DNA of 64,000 nt from Bog-532 sp963720945 (GTDB taxonomy: Bacteria > Actinomycetota > Actinomycetes > Streptosporangiales > Streptosporangiaceae). This document shows, piece after piece, positions 1 to 8,729 of this stretch. The first letter of the stretch is position 1; each line of letters begins with the position of its first letter. The notes under the pieces were generated by a model, which was not told the DNA's origin, made no database searches, and saw only the letters and a program-made list of their open reading frames with translations. The DNA lies in NCBI GenBank assembly GCA_963720945.1, contig CAVRHH010000008.1:62001-126000 (forward strand), written 5' to 3'. A program made the position numbers and the translations under genes.

Positions 1-1
1 C

Positions 2-2125
2 CTGCTCACCGACGCGGACGGCTACGTGTTCCGGCACGCCCTCATCCGCGAGGCGGTCCACGAGGACCTGCTGCCGGGTGAGCACGGCCGGCTGCACGCC
101 CGGTTCGCGCAGGCCATCGACGCCGACCGCAGCCTGGTGCCACCCGACCGGGCGCACATCGAGATGGCACACCACTGGTACTCCGCGCACGATGTGACCT
201 CCGCGCTGGCCAGTGCCTGGCAGGCGGCGGCCGAGGCCGCCAAGGCGGTGGCCCACGCCGAGCGGCTCACCCTGGTCGCGCGCGTCCTCGAGCTGTGGGC
301 TCAGGTGCCGGACGCAGCGGAACGGATCGGCGCGGACCACGTCCAGGTACTGGAGGAGGCGGTCGAGGCGGCCTACGACGCCGGCGACGCCGAGCGCGGC
401 ACCTCCCTCGCCACCGCCGCGCTGAAGGAACTGGACACCGCGGCCGACCCGGTCCGGGTCGCGAAGCTGCTGCACCGGCGGGCCGATTTTAGCCACCAGC
501 TGGGCCGGGACAATACGAGCGACCTCAAACGGGCGCTGGAACTCGTGCCGCGCGAGCTGTCCGCGGCCACCCGGGCCCGGATCCTGCTGGCCTGCAACCA
601 TCACGGGGGCCGGCACCAGCCCGAGGACCAGGCCGCCGGCGAGGAGGCCCTGGAGCTGGCCCGCGAGGCCGGTGACTGCGTCGGCGAGGCCAGCGCCCTG
701 CTCTCGCTGGCGGTGATCCTGGCTGATCCGGGCGGGATGGCAAAGCCGGGCGGCACGTGCCTGGAGATGGTGGCGCAGGCGAAGGAGATCGCCCGCCGGG
801 GTAACGCCTACAAGTCCCTGCTGCACGTCGCCATCAACGAGTCGCACCTGCTGGAGGGCGCGGGCGATCACGAGGCCGCGGCCGAGGTGGCACGGCAGGG
901 CGTCGTCACCGCCGAGGAGTACGGGCTGTCCCGCACGTCGGGCACATTCCTGGCCATCAACCTGGCGGAACCGCTGCTGTGGCTCGGCCGGTGGGACGAG
1001 GCCGCCGAGGTCATCGAGCGGGCCAAGGAGCTCTCGCCGCCCCCGCTGACTCTGGCCTCGCTGGAGATCGGGGCCGGCCTCATCGCGGTGGCCCGCGGCG
1101 ACACCGCCCAGGCGGCGGCGTGCACGGCCGCCGCAGGCCGGGTGATCCGCACCGTCCGGTTCAAGGATCAGCATCAGCTTCCGCAGGCGCAGCTGGAGAT
1201 CGACGCCGCCGCCGGGAGGGGTGACGCCGCCGCGGCCGTCCGGATCGCCGCGGACGCGATCGGCCAGTACGGCTTGCCGGGCAGCATCACCCGCTACGGA
1301 TGGCCGCTGCTGGTGTCGGCGGCCCGGGCCGGCGCGCTGGCGCTGCGGCGGGCGGATGCCAGCGGCGAGCCGCTGCGGGAGGACGCCAGGGCGCTGCTGG
1401 GCGCGCTGCGCGGGATCGGTGCGGAGCTCGGCGCGTACGGCCCGGTGCAGGACGGCTGGCGGCGGACGTTCACCGCGGTGATACGGGAGGCGCAGCAGGC
1501 CCTGGATGGCGCGGGCGGGCGGGGCGGCCCGGGCGGTTCCGGGGAGCAGGGTGACCCGGAAAGCCCGGCGGGCGCCAGGCACCAGGCGGGCGGGGAACGC
1601 AGCGGCGCCGCGGGCCTGTGCGCCGCGTGGGACGAAGCGGCGGCCGCCTGGGCGGCCGTCCGGCAGCCGTACCAGGAGGCGGAGGCGCTGGCGGGCGCGG
1701 CCCGGGCGGCCCTGACGGCCGGTGATCGCGACGGGGCGGCCACGCGGCTGCGGCGGGCGGCCGCGCTGGCGGCGGCCCTGCGGGCCGGGCCGCTCAGTGA
1801 GGAGATCTCACGGCTGTCCCACGGGGTGCTGCGGACCGTCGGCGACCGGGCCGCCAGCGGCACGGGCGATGCGGCGGGCGCCGCGAGCGACGCGCCCGGG
1901 GCGGCGCCGCTCGGCCTGACCGCGCGCGAGCTCGAGGTGCTGGAGCTGGTCACGGCCGGGCGGAGCAACCGGGAGATCGCGGCGGAGCTGTTCATCTCGG
2001 CCAAGACCGCGAGCGTGCACGTGTCCAACATCCTGGCCAAACTCGGGGTGGGCAGCCGGGGAGAGGCGGCCGCGACCGCCTACCGGCTGGGCCTGTTCGA
2101 CCCCGCCCCCGCCTCGTCGGCCTGA
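2..2125 (+). CDS. LuxR-family large ATP-binding regulator, 3' part
   Basis: C-terminal 708 codons of a large ATP-binding LuxR (LAL/MalT-like) transcriptional regulator; the N-terminal ATPase lies before the window. The frame is open from base 2, and the early residues FRHALIREAVHEDLLPGE are the conserved stretch that follows the ATPase in this family, so the GTG at 26 is an internal codon. The middle is Ala/Leu-rich helical repeat sequence of TPR type, interrupted by a Gly-rich linker near nt 1504-1590. The last 65 residues form a LuxR helix-turn-helix (LTARELEVLELV, SNREIAAELFIS, then TASVHVSNIL). The gene ends 2 bp from the stop of a convergent gene. The effector and target promoters are unknown; control of the neighbouring Tad genes is possible but unproven. 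Confidence 0.9.
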   Translation: MLTDADGYVFRHALIREAVHEDLLPGEHGRLHARFAQAIDADRSLVPPDRAHIEMAHHWYSAHDVTSALASAWQAAAEAAKAVAHAERLTLVARVLELWAQVPDAAERIGADHVQVLEEAVEAAYDAGDAERGTSLATAALKELDTAADPVRVAKLLHRRADFSHQLGRDNTSDLKRALELVPRELSAATRARILLACNHHGGRHQPEDQAAGEEALELAREAGDCVGEASALLSLAVILADPGGMAKPGGTCLEMVAQAKEIARRGNAYKSLLHVAINESHLLEGAGDHEAAAEVARQGVVTAEEYGLSRTSGTFLAINLAEPLLWLGRWDEAAEVIERAKELSPPPLTLASLEIGAGLIAVARGDTAQAAACTAAAGRVIRTVRFKDQHQLPQAQLEIDAAAGRGDAAAAVRIAADAIGQYGLPGSITRYGWPLLVSAARAGALALRRADASGEPLREDARALLGALRGIGAELGAYGPVQDGWRRTFTAVIREAQQALDGAGGRGGPGGSGEQGDPESPAGARHQAGGERSGAAGLCAAWDEAAAAWAAVRQPYQEAEALAGAARAALTAGDRDGAATRLRRAAALAAALRAGPLSEEISRLSHGVLRTVGDRAASGTGDAAGAASDAPGAAPLGLTARELEVLELVTAGRSNREIAAELFISAKTASVHVSNILAKLGVGSRGEAAATAYRLGLFDPAPASSA

Positions 2126-2127
2126 CG

Positions 2128-3168
2128 TCAGCCGCCGCCGTTGTTGACCGACTGGATCTCGTTGACGGTGATCGGGCCCTGCCAGGCCGTCCCGTTCAGC
2201 TGAGTGCCGGGGACCGGGCGGCAGCCGGCCGGGGCAGGCGGCGGGCCGCCGTTGACCGGCGCCCAGCAGGCCTGCCAGGTCATCGTCGCGGTGACCTGCC
2301 ACTTCGCCGGGGACTGGAACGTCAGGCCACAGTCGATCGGCGTGCCTGGCCCCACGTTCTGCGCGGCGGGGGTGCCCATCTCGGTCGAGCCCAGGTACCC
2401 GCATTTGGTGGTGTCCGGCGTGTACTGCGACCCGCCGGAGGCGCTGACCGTCAGCTTGGACGGCACCGCCCACACCGTCGCGGCCGCGTTGCCCAGGGTC
2501 GCCGTGACCATGGCGTACGGCATCCCGGCGGGGGTGGTGTAGTGGTTGGGGGCGAGCGTCACCCGCAGGAACGTGGGCAGGTTGGTGTAGGTGGTCCCGG
2601 CCGGATTGAGCAGCAGCTGACCCGCGGCCGGCAGGCGCATCACCCCCACGGCGAGCTGGGCCAGCGTCTGGGGCGGGATGCTGATACCCGGCGGCGCATT
2701 CCCGGGCAGCACCCAGGTGAACAGCGGCAGGGCCGCGCACGCCTGGAGCTGCGCGGCGTTGTCGGCCGGATTGGCCGGCAGCTCGTACCATTCCCCGGGC
2801 GTCTCCGGCTGCGAGTTGACCAGTGTCCTGGCCTGCTTGACGGACAGCGGGATCTCGAACAGGTCCGGGGGGTTGGTGCCGTACTGGCTCAGGATGGTCT
2901 GGCTGCCCTGATGCGCGCCGCCGAGCGGTTCCCACAGGCAGGGCGGCGGGGTGATGTCCACGACCGTGTTACCGCCGCCGTTGGGGTCATAGTTGTTGCC
3001 GCCGAACGTGACCATCTTCTGCAGCATGGCGGTGCAGCTGTCCCCGGTCGAGCAGCCCACGCTGGACGTGCCGTTCCCGGCGCTCGCGGGCGAGACGGCC
3101 ACGGCGGGCCCGGCCAGGCCCGCGGCCAGGATGACGATCGCAGCGATGCGGCGTCTCACGGCTTGCAC
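2128..3168 (-). CDS. secreted Cys-containing protein of unknown function
   Basis: A 346-aa protein I cannot assign to a family. The N-terminus is a classical Sec signal peptide: Arg-rich start, hydrophobic stretch, Ala-rich end with cleavage likely after ASA near residue 30. The mature part has eight cysteines, an even number that fits disulfides in an exported protein, and many Pro/Gly/Asn loops. No transmembrane anchor follows the signal. The GTG start overlaps the stop of the upstream lipoprotein gene (GAGTGCAAGCCGTGA), so the two are translationally coupled and form a two-gene unit directly downstream of the Tad operon. Inference: an extracellular partner or accessory of the Tad/Flp pilus, on position only. 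A second GTG three codons in is an alternative start. Confidence 0.75.
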   Translation of the reverse strand: MQAVRRRIAAIVILAAGLAGPAVAVSPASAGNGTSSVGCSTGDSCTAMLQKMVTFGGNNYDPNGGGNTVVDITPPPCLWEPLGGAHQGSQTILSQYGTNPPDLFEIPLSVKQARTLVNSQPETPGEWYELPANPADNAAQLQACAALPLFTWVLPGNAPPGISIPPQTLAQLAVGVMRLPAAGQLLLNPAGTTYTNLPTFLRVTLAPNHYTTPAGMPYAMVTATLGNAAATVWAVPSKLTVSASGGSQYTPDTTKCGYLGSTEMGTPAAQNVGPGTPIDCGLTFQSPAKWQVTATMTWQACWAPVNGGPPPAPAGCRPVPGTQLNGTAWQGPITVNEIQSVNNGGG

Positions 3169-3806
3169 TCCTTCGCCCGCGGATAGTAGATCGGGGGCAG
3201 ATCAGAGATCACTTTCCACTGGCCCGCGGAATCCTCCGCGAGCTGATCGGTGTAGCGGTAGTAATGCTGATCGGCGGGCGTGGTGTCCGGGATGACCTTT
3301 CCCGTCTGTGCGTTCGTGTTCGAGGAGCCAGCGTTGTCGAAGCAGGCGGACACGTCGAGATCTCCGCTGACCGTCGGGTCGGGCACCGCCGCCATGTCGG
3401 AGAAGCCGATGGTCCCGGTGAACGACTCGCCGGTGATGCCGGGCTGGGACAGCGCGCTCTGCACCTCGGTCTGCATGGCCGGGCTGACGTAGCCGGTCCA
3501 GCTGGTGTCCTGGCCGCTGGTGTATTCGGCGTAGAGGTACGCCAGCTCGTAGTCCTTGTCGGTCAGCACGGCCTGCGCCTGGCTGGCGTCCGCCGGCAGC
3601 CAGTTCGTCATCTCGATGTGCACGTTCTTGCCGAACGGCGGCATAACGACCGACGTCCCGCCCCCGGCTGAGGCGCCCGGCGTCGCGGGCGGCATGCTGC
3701 CCTGCGGGTGGAACGTCGCGGTGGTCCCGCTGCCGCCACTAGCGCACGCGGCCACGGTCAGCAGGCCTGCGCCGGCCAGCGCGGCCCTGGTGTACCTGTT
3801 CCGCAT
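3156..3806 (-). CDS. lipoprotein, possibly NTF2/SnoaL-like
   Basis: A 216-aa lipoprotein. The start is the ATG preceded by GGAGGTGGAGGCGTC, although the open frame runs on to 4208 without a better signal. The signal sequence MRNRYTRAALAGAGLL is followed by the lipobox VAAC (Cys at residue 21), so the mature protein is lipid-anchored outside the membrane. After a Gly/Ser/Pro linker there is one folded domain of about 150 aa with aromatic-rich segments (YELAYLYAEY, HYYRYTDQLAED, GQWKVISDLPP). This pattern resembles small alpha/beta-barrel NTF2-like domains, but the assignment is weak. It is coupled by overlap to the secreted protein downstream, and 227 bp separate it from the last gene of the Tad operon. 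Confidence 0.75.
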   Translation of the reverse strand: MRNRYTRAALAGAGLLTVAACASGGSGTTATFHPQGSMPPATPGASAGGGTSVVMPPFGKNVHIEMTNWLPADASQAQAVLTDKDYELAYLYAEYTSGQDTSWTGYVSPAMQTEVQSALSQPGITGESFTGTIGFSDMAAVPDPTVSGDLDVSACFDNAGSSNTNAQTGKVIPDTTPADQHYYRYTDQLAEDSAGQWKVISDLPPIYYPRAKECKP

Positions 3807-4033
3807 GACGCCTCCACCTCCGGCGGTTGGCCAACCTACCGAACCCGGGCAAATGCCACGACAGCCGTTACCGAGATGATGCATCGTGCGGCTTTGTGTG
3901 TGGCTCGCGATCAGGGGACCGCACTCGTTACCACGTAGCCGGGGACGCTTCCGTTCGGGACGGCGGGCGATCTCCGCACGGCGGGATCGCCGCACCGTGT
4001 CCCGTCCCGTCATGGGCCGGCCCGCCGCCCGCA

Positions 4034-4903
4034 TCAGGCCGCCGACGTCCGCCACGACGGCAGCAGCTCGTCGATAAGCGCCTCGGTCTCCGGTGCCATC
4101 CGCGGCATCACCTCGTCCAGCTCGGCGCGGGCCGACACCTCGCCGACCACCGCGCGCAGCACGTGCTCCTGGCCGGTCGCGGACGCGCCGAGCAGCAGCC
4201 CGCGCCACAGCATCTCGTCGTTGAATGCCAGCCGGAGGCCGGCCCGGGCGGCCGCCATGGCGCCCTCCGCGTCGCCGGCCATCAGCCGCAGCGCCGACAG
4301 CCGGTGCGCGGCGTCGGCGATCTGCGCGGTCGCCTCGTATTCGAAGCTGTCCGCGGCGACCCAGGCGTACCGGCTGGGATCACGGCCGTCGAGCAGCTGG
4401 CCGCGCACCAGCCCGAGGGCGCGATCCAGGGCGGCGGCCTCCTCGTCGGTGCGGCCGCTCTCCGCCGCGTGCCCGGCCTGGGCGAGCAGGGCCCGGAACA
4501 CCAGCCAGTCGACGCGTACCTGGGAGCCGAGGCGCAGGCGGCTGCCGGCGTCGGTGGTCAGGTTGGGCCGTCCCACGTCGTCGGTGCCCAGCCACGCCTG
4601 GACGCGGGCCAGCGCCGCGTCGCGCACTTCGGACGGCACGCCGCGCGGCCAGATCGCGCCGGTCAGCACGTTGGGGTGCACCCCGCCGGGGTGGGTGGCG
4701 AGGTAGGCGACCAGCTCGGTGGACAGCGCCTGGCGCGGCCTGTCCACCGGGCCGGGGGCCTCGATCGTGAGCGGCCCCAGCAGGCCGATCTCCACCGGCA
4801 TCCGTGAGCCCGGCACGAGCTGCGCGGACGGGGCCCCGTCGTCGTCCGGGCCGTTCAGGTCCACGCCGCCGGCCCTGGTCGCGGTGCGGAACAGGTCCGT
4901 CAC
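4034..4903 (-). CDS. C-terminal BTAD half of a frameshifted LysM-BTAD membrane protein
   Basis: This frame continues the protein encoded at 4900-6861. Reading this frame leftward from the junction gives ADVLGFDLAAQLLPASQYGA directly before the MTDLF listed as its first residues, which joins smoothly to the GQGLLGP of the upstream frame. A single missing G/C near 4958-4966 separates the two. Restoring one base gives one 942-aa protein. This half holds a winged-helix-like segment (IEIGLLGPLTI-type strand VEIGLLGPLTIEAPG, ELVAYLATHPGGVHPNVL) and a helical bacterial transcriptional activation (BTAD) repeat domain. BTAD domains normally occur in SARP and AfsR-type regulators; here the protein is membrane-anchored and part of the Tad operon. 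Whether it binds DNA is unknown. I would annotate both halves as one gene. Confidence 0.7.
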   Translation of the reverse strand: MTDLFRTATRAGGVDLNGPDDDGAPSAQLVPGSRMPVEIGLLGPLTIEAPGPVDRPRQALSTELVAYLATHPGGVHPNVLTGAIWPRGVPSEVRDAALARVQAWLGTDDVGRPNLTTDAGSRLRLGSQVRVDWLVFRALLAQAGHAAESGRTDEEAAALDRALGLVRGQLLDGRDPSRYAWVAADSFEYEATAQIADAAHRLSALRLMAGDAEGAMAAARAGLRLAFNDEMLWRGLLLGASATGQEHVLRAVVGEVSARAELDEVMPRMAPETEALIDELLPSWRTSAA

Positions 4904-6861
4904 GGCACCGTACTGGCTGGCCGGCAGCAGCTGCGCGGCCAGGTCGAATCCGAGTACGTCGGCCCGAGCAGGCCCTGGCCGGTGACTTCCCAGGTCCAGG
5001 TGGCGCCGCGGATGTCACCCGCGACGACGAAGCCGAGCGCGGAACGGTGCCGGGTCCGGGCCAGCGTGAGCAGCCGCTCGCGCTGCGTGGGAGTGGGCGG
5101 GACGGCCATGATCAGGTAGTGCGGTGCCCAGGCCTGCGCGTCGGTGGTCCGGGACCGCCCGGTGAGCACGGAGTCGCGGCCGGATTCGGCCAGGGCCCGC
5201 TCCACCTCGGCGGCGCGGGCCTGCAGGGCCGGCAACGCCTCGTCCAGGGTGGCCACGGCGGTCACCCGCTCGGGCGCGATCATGGTCAGCTCCTCGCCGA
5301 AACCGACCAGCGTGATCCGCATCTGGTCGGACCAGCGGTTGGTGGCCAGCTCGACGGCGAGCGCCGCCAGCGCCGCCTGCACCGGGCGGTGCGGGCCGCG
5401 CACCGCGATCAGCCCGTGCGCGACCTCCAGGTCGACGAGGATCCGGCCGGTCTCGTTCGTCCCGATCGACACGAGGCCGGGGTACGGGGCGAGCGCGCCG
5501 CTGGCGCCATCCAGGCCCAGACCGCCCGTGGCGTCCAGCGGAAGCCGCCACACCGCGCCGCCGTCGGCGGCCGTCCATGGCGCGGGTGGGCTGGGATCGG
5601 CCGGGGCGACCCACAGGTCGAGGTTCTCCGCCCCGATGTGCGCCGCGAACACGGTCGGCAGCGCCTTGTCCTGGCTGGCCAGCGCCTGGGAAAGCTGCCG
5701 GAGCCCGATGTCAAGCAGCCGCACCGACGGCTCGTCCGCGCCAAACCGCAGCGCGTTCTCCGCCATCGCCGCGGGCCCGTCCGGCACGGCGATCCGCTGG
5801 CCGAACGCCCGCCGCCACAGCTGTTCACGCCGCCGCCGGCCGAGCGCGGCCAGCACCCCCGCCGCGAGCAGCGACGCCGCCGAGAGCTCGTAGGGGTACG
5901 GCAGCGGGTCCGGCGCCTGCTGGCCCGGCGCGGCCAGGGCATTGTCACCAGACCGAACGGGACTTGCGGCGGCCGCCCCGGTGCCGGAACTTACGGAGCC
6001 GGAGGTTCCCGGTGCGGCGCCGCCCGGGACGGCGGCGGTGTTCCCGGCGGCGGTGTTCCCGGCGGCGGGGGCCGGGGCGGCGCTGTCCGGGGTCACGGTC
6101 TCGATGCCGGGGCCGTACGCGTCCTGCGGCATCCGCAGGATCCAGCCGGGCCGGATGAGGCTGGCGATCGTCAGCTGGCTGCCGTCCGGCTGCAGCCGGT
6201 CCTTGTTCATCGCGTAGATCTCGGGGTAGCGCCGGCCGTCCCCGAGGTGGTTCTCCGCGATTTCCCACAGGCTCTCGTGATAGCGGCCGTCCGGCGGCTT
6301 GACGACGTAGACCTTCTCCGCGCTCGGCGACTGCGCGACGGCGGGCGGCGCCACCGGCTGGGGGGCGGTCGACTGCGGGCCCTGCGCGCCGCGCGTGCCC
6401 GGCATGACCGAGGACACCGTATGGCTGGGGCCCGGCGGCCCGGAGTGCGCGAACGCCGGCGACAGCGCCGCCCCGGCGGTGAACAGCAGCAGCGCCGCGG
6501 TGACGAGGCGGTGCGCCGCGGACTGGGTGGCGCCGGCCAGCGGGACCTGGGCGGGCAGGCCGACGTTGCGGGCCGCCGCCTTGATCTCGACGATCACGCA
6601 CCACACCAGCTGGAGCCAGGCCAGCCAGATGGCGACGGACAGCACGCGCAGGATCGACGGGATGCCGAGCTGGTGGGTGAGCACGGACAGGCCGGCCGTG
6701 CCGTGCGGCACCGGCAGGCCGATGACGGTGATCAGGCCGATCGGGACGCCGATGGTCAGCACGGCCAGGGCCATGATCGCGAGGATGCCGATCAGCACGT
6801 CCCCGGCGGTCCGGGCCGGCACCTGCACGGGCCTTCTCAGCCCCGGAATCGGCGGCGCCAT
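4900..6861 (-). CDS. N-terminal membrane/LysM half of a frameshifted LysM-BTAD protein
   Basis: Start is ATG 6861, which overlaps the preceding stop as ATGA and has AAGGAG eight bases upstream. Residues about 12-40, 58-82 and 97-116 are hydrophobic membrane segments. Residues about 150-205 form a LysM module (YHESLWEIAENHLGDGRRYP, then LIRPGWILRMP), expected to face the cell wall and bind peptidoglycan. A Gly/Ala/Pro linker and another hydrophobic patch (ASLLAAGVLAALGRRRRE) lead into a cytoplasmic domain of about 300 aa. The reading frame is lost at about 4958-4966 by one missing base; its last 20 or so codons (after GLLGP) are out-of-frame artefact, and the real continuation is the 4034-4903 frame. 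Last gene of the Tad operon; probably couples envelope state to pilus expression or assembly (inference). Confidence 0.72.
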   Translation of the reverse strand: MAPPIPGLRRPVQVPARTAGDVLIGILAIMALAVLTIGVPIGLITVIGLPVPHGTAGLSVLTHQLGIPSILRVLSVAIWLAWLQLVWCVIVEIKAAARNVGLPAQVPLAGATQSAAHRLVTAALLLFTAGAALSPAFAHSGPPGPSHTVSSVMPGTRGAQGPQSTAPQPVAPPAVAQSPSAEKVYVVKPPDGRYHESLWEIAENHLGDGRRYPEIYAMNKDRLQPDGSQLTIASLIRPGWILRMPQDAYGPGIETVTPDSAAPAPAAGNTAAGNTAAVPGGAAPGTSGSVSSGTGAAAASPVRSGDNALAAPGQQAPDPLPYPYELSAASLLAAGVLAALGRRRREQLWRRAFGQRIAVPDGPAAMAENALRFGADEPSVRLLDIGLRQLSQALASQDKALPTVFAAHIGAENLDLWVAPADPSPPAPWTAADGGAVWRLPLDATGGLGLDGASGALAPYPGLVSIGTNETGRILVDLEVAHGLIAVRGPHRPVQAALAALAVELATNRWSDQMRITLVGFGEELTMIAPERVTAVATLDEALPALQARAAEVERALAESGRDSVLTGRSRTTDAQAWAPHYLIMAVPPTPTQRERLLTLARTRHRSALGFVVAGDIRGATWTWEVTGQGLLGPTYSDSTWPRSCCRPASTVP

Positions 6862-7466
6862 CAGCACACTCCTTGTTGAACAGCGTTCCCGCATTCGGAC
6901 GTGGCGGTCCCGGTGGCGGTCTCGGTGAACGAGCCGAGCAGCCCGCCCCCGATCAGCGGCCGGGTAGTGATCTGGACGGTGACCGCGGCCTGGGTCTGGC
7001 TGGAGGCCTGGGCGGGGCAGGCCGTCATCGCGACCGTCGTCCCGGTCAGCCCGGCCCCGTAACGCTGCACGACCTGCTGCGCGTACCCGCACGCGGTTGC
7101 CCAGTCGATCGGGAAGGCCCCGCCGGGGGCGTTCCCGGCGCGGAGGGCAGCCGGGGCGACGTCCTCGGCCGCGGCGCGGGCGGCCTGCCCGGCGATGTCG
7201 GCGGCGCGCTCCCGGGCGTTCATCGCGTTGCCGCCGTCCACGATGAGGGCGGTCAGGAAGATCACCGCGACCGCGAAGACCACGGTGAACACCGCGACCG
7301 ACCCGCGGTCACGTGCGCCGTCCTGCGGTGCCAGCCGGCCGTGGCCATAGCTGCGGCGGGGCGCGGGAAAGGCGCGGCGGGCGCAGGCCAGCATGGCCGG
7401 GGCGGCGCGGGTGAGCGGGGCCCGGGCGGCCCGGGCGAGCGTGGTCAGCAATTCGCCCCCCGGCAC
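6861..7466 (-). CDS. TadE/TadG-like pilus assembly protein (third)
   Basis: A TadE/TadG-type pseudopilin. It has a basic N-terminal region, then the hallmark RGSVAVFTVVFAVAVIFLTA hydrophobic helix after Arg-Gly, followed by an Asp-Gly-Gly-Asn segment and a helical region (RERAADIAGQAARAAAEDV). The C-terminal part is a periplasmic-side beta-rich domain with several cysteines. The start is uncertain: GTG 7466 overlaps the upstream tadE, TTG 7451 lies just after a G-run, and ATG 7394 would still keep the helix. The open frame extends much further upstream, but that overlaps tadE and is not credible. Three TadE-like genes in series are usual in actinobacterial Tad loci, where they act as minor pilins or assembly factors in the membrane. 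Confidence 0.75.
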   Translation of the reverse strand: MPGGELLTTLARAARAPLTRAAPAMLACARRAFPAPRRSYGHGRLAPQDGARDRGSVAVFTVVFAVAVIFLTALIVDGGNAMNARERAADIAGQAARAAAEDVAPAALRAGNAPGGAFPIDWATACGYAQQVVQRYGAGLTGTTVAMTACPAQASSQTQAAVTVQITTRPLIGGGLLGSFTETATGTATSECGNAVQQGVC

Positions 7467-7975
7467 ATGAACGGGTCCAGCGGCGCGACCGCCGTCCCGG
7501 TAACCGGGGAGGCGGCGCTGAAGCCGAGGAGGGTGAAGGGCGACATGTTCACGCTGCAGTTGACCGTCACGGTCACCGCGTCGCCCGGCTGGACGACGGC
7601 ACCGTCCGCGGGGAACCCGGTGACCCCGACGGCCACCGTGCCGCCGTCGCACCAGCCGGAAGCGGCCAGGTCCGCGTCGGCGGACTGCTGGGCGAGCGAC
7701 ACCGCGGCACCGGCCGTCCGCGCGACCGACGCAGCCCGCGCGGCGTCCCGGGCCGCGCCGTCGATCGCGCCGTGCGACTCGACCCACCGGCCGCCCGCCC
7801 CCACCAGCAGCAGGAGCAGGACCAGCGCCGGGGCGATGACCACCAGCTCGACCGACATCGAGCCGCGGTCCCCCGGCGCCTGAGTCTGCTGGGGGCCTTG
7901 AGGTTCACAGGCTTGCTGGGGCTCACGTGGGAATCGAGGCCTGTGGAGGAAACCGGGCCACGGCCGCAGGCTCAT
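7445..7975 (-). CDS. tadE: TadE-like minor pilin (second)
   Basis: A 176-aa TadE-family protein. The start is ATG 7975, overlapping the previous stop as ATGA; the longer open frame to 8056 is rejected. The N-terminal 45 residues are basic and Pro/Gln-rich. They are followed by the family motif DRGSMSVELVVIAPALVLLL, where the Glu at the head of the hydrophobic helix is the pilin-type residue. The rest is a soluble domain with paired cysteines (WCDGG, VNCSV). It is expected to sit in the cytoplasmic membrane with its C-terminal domain outside and to act in Flp pilus biogenesis. It overlaps both neighbours, so it is part of a tightly coupled operon. Confidence 0.85.
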   Translation of the reverse strand: MSLRPWPGFLHRPRFPREPQQACEPQGPQQTQAPGDRGSMSVELVVIAPALVLLLLLVGAGGRWVESHGAIDGAARDAARAASVARTAGAAVSLAQQSADADLAASGWCDGGTVAVGVTGFPADGAVVQPGDAVTVTVNCSVNMSPFTLLGFSAASPVTGTAVAPLDPFMCRGANC

Positions 7976-8454
7976 CCGCGGCCCCCGCACGCCCCGTTGT
8001 CCGCCGCACCGCGGAAGCATTCGACCGGGCCGCCCGCCGTCTCGGTGATCGTCCACTTGATGCCGAAGAAGTTGAACACCGAATACGCCATCGGCCCGGA
8101 CACGGTGACGAACACCTGGTTGGCCGGGTCACCGTAGGCGTCGGTCTTCAGGCTGCTCAGCAGGCTGGTGTTCAGGGTGTCGTAGTAGCCGGACGACGCC
8201 TGCTCGGCCAGCGCCGGCCAGCTGGCGGTCATCGCCGCGTTCTCCCGGGCGACCTGCGCCCCGGCCTGGGCCGCCGCCAGGGCCACCTGCCGGGCGTTGA
8301 ACCACAGGCCAAACTGCACGATCAGCATGATGATCATCAGAAAGCCGGGGGCCAGGACGGCCAGCTCAACCACGCTGGAGCCGCGGTCGCCACGCTGGAG
8401 GGGCGAGGCGGCCAGCTTCGGGCGGGACCGCGGGCGGGGCTTTCGGAGTCTCAT
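7972..8454 (-). CDS. tadE: TadE-like minor pilin (first)
   Basis: A 160-aa TadE-family protein, started at ATG 8454 because the basic leader (MRLRKPRPRSRPK) directly precedes the family motif; the open frame to 8733 would overlap flp. The motif is GDRGSSVVELAVLAPGFLMI, with the conserved Glu in the hydrophobic helix, followed by FGLWFNARQVALAAAQAGAQ, the typical amphipathic extension of TadE. A 75-residue external domain with two cysteines ends the protein. No clear ribosome site precedes the ATG, and only 23 bp separate it from flp, so translation may depend on the upstream gene. Role: membrane pseudopilin in Tad pilus assembly. Confidence 0.83.
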   Translation of the reverse strand: MRLRKPRPRSRPKLAASPLQRGDRGSSVVELAVLAPGFLMIIMLIVQFGLWFNARQVALAAAQAGAQVARENAAMTASWPALAEQASSGYYDTLNTSLLSSLKTDAYGDPANQVFVTVSGPMAYSVFNFFGIKWTITETAGGPVECFRGAADNGACGGRG

Positions 8455-8477
8455 GGCGGGAGTTTCCGGGAGCGGGG

Positions 8478-8690
8478 TTAGCCGTGGATCTGGCTGCTTT
8501 CGGAGGAGACGAACGTCTTGATCACTGCGAGCAGGGCCACCGCGATGCCGAGGATGACCGCCGTGATGATGGCCAGCTCGACAGCGGAGGCGCCGAGGTC
8601 GCCCCGCGCCCTGGCCTGTGCCAATTTGACCTTTCGCGCGCTGAGCAGCGCCGTCAGGTAATCCCGTACAGCGGTGGTGAAGTGATACAT
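8478..8690 (-). CDS. flp: Flp-type pilin
   Basis: A 70-aa Flp/Fap prepilin. It has a 30-residue basic leader, the processing region RGDLGASAVELAIITAVILG with the Gly-x-x-x-x-Glu arrangement used by TadV-type prepilin peptidases, one hydrophobic helix, and a short polar tail. GGGAGGGAATTGC before the ATG is a strong ribosome site, in keeping with high expression of a major pilin. It lies between tadC and the tadE genes as in other actinobacterial Tad loci. The prepilin peptidase gene is not in the window and must be encoded elsewhere. Confidence 0.88.
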   Translation of the reverse strand: MYHFTTAVRDYLTALLSARKVKLAQARARGDLGASAVELAIITAVILGIAVALLAVIKTFVSSESSQIHG

Positions 8691-8729
8691 GCAATTCCCT
8701 CCCGGAATCTGCGATACGCAGAGAACTCA

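Noticed and set aside
4804..6879. 691-codon plus-strand frame opposite the LysM-BTAD gene
   Set aside because: No domain, Arg/Gly/Pro composition, antisense to a supported gene.
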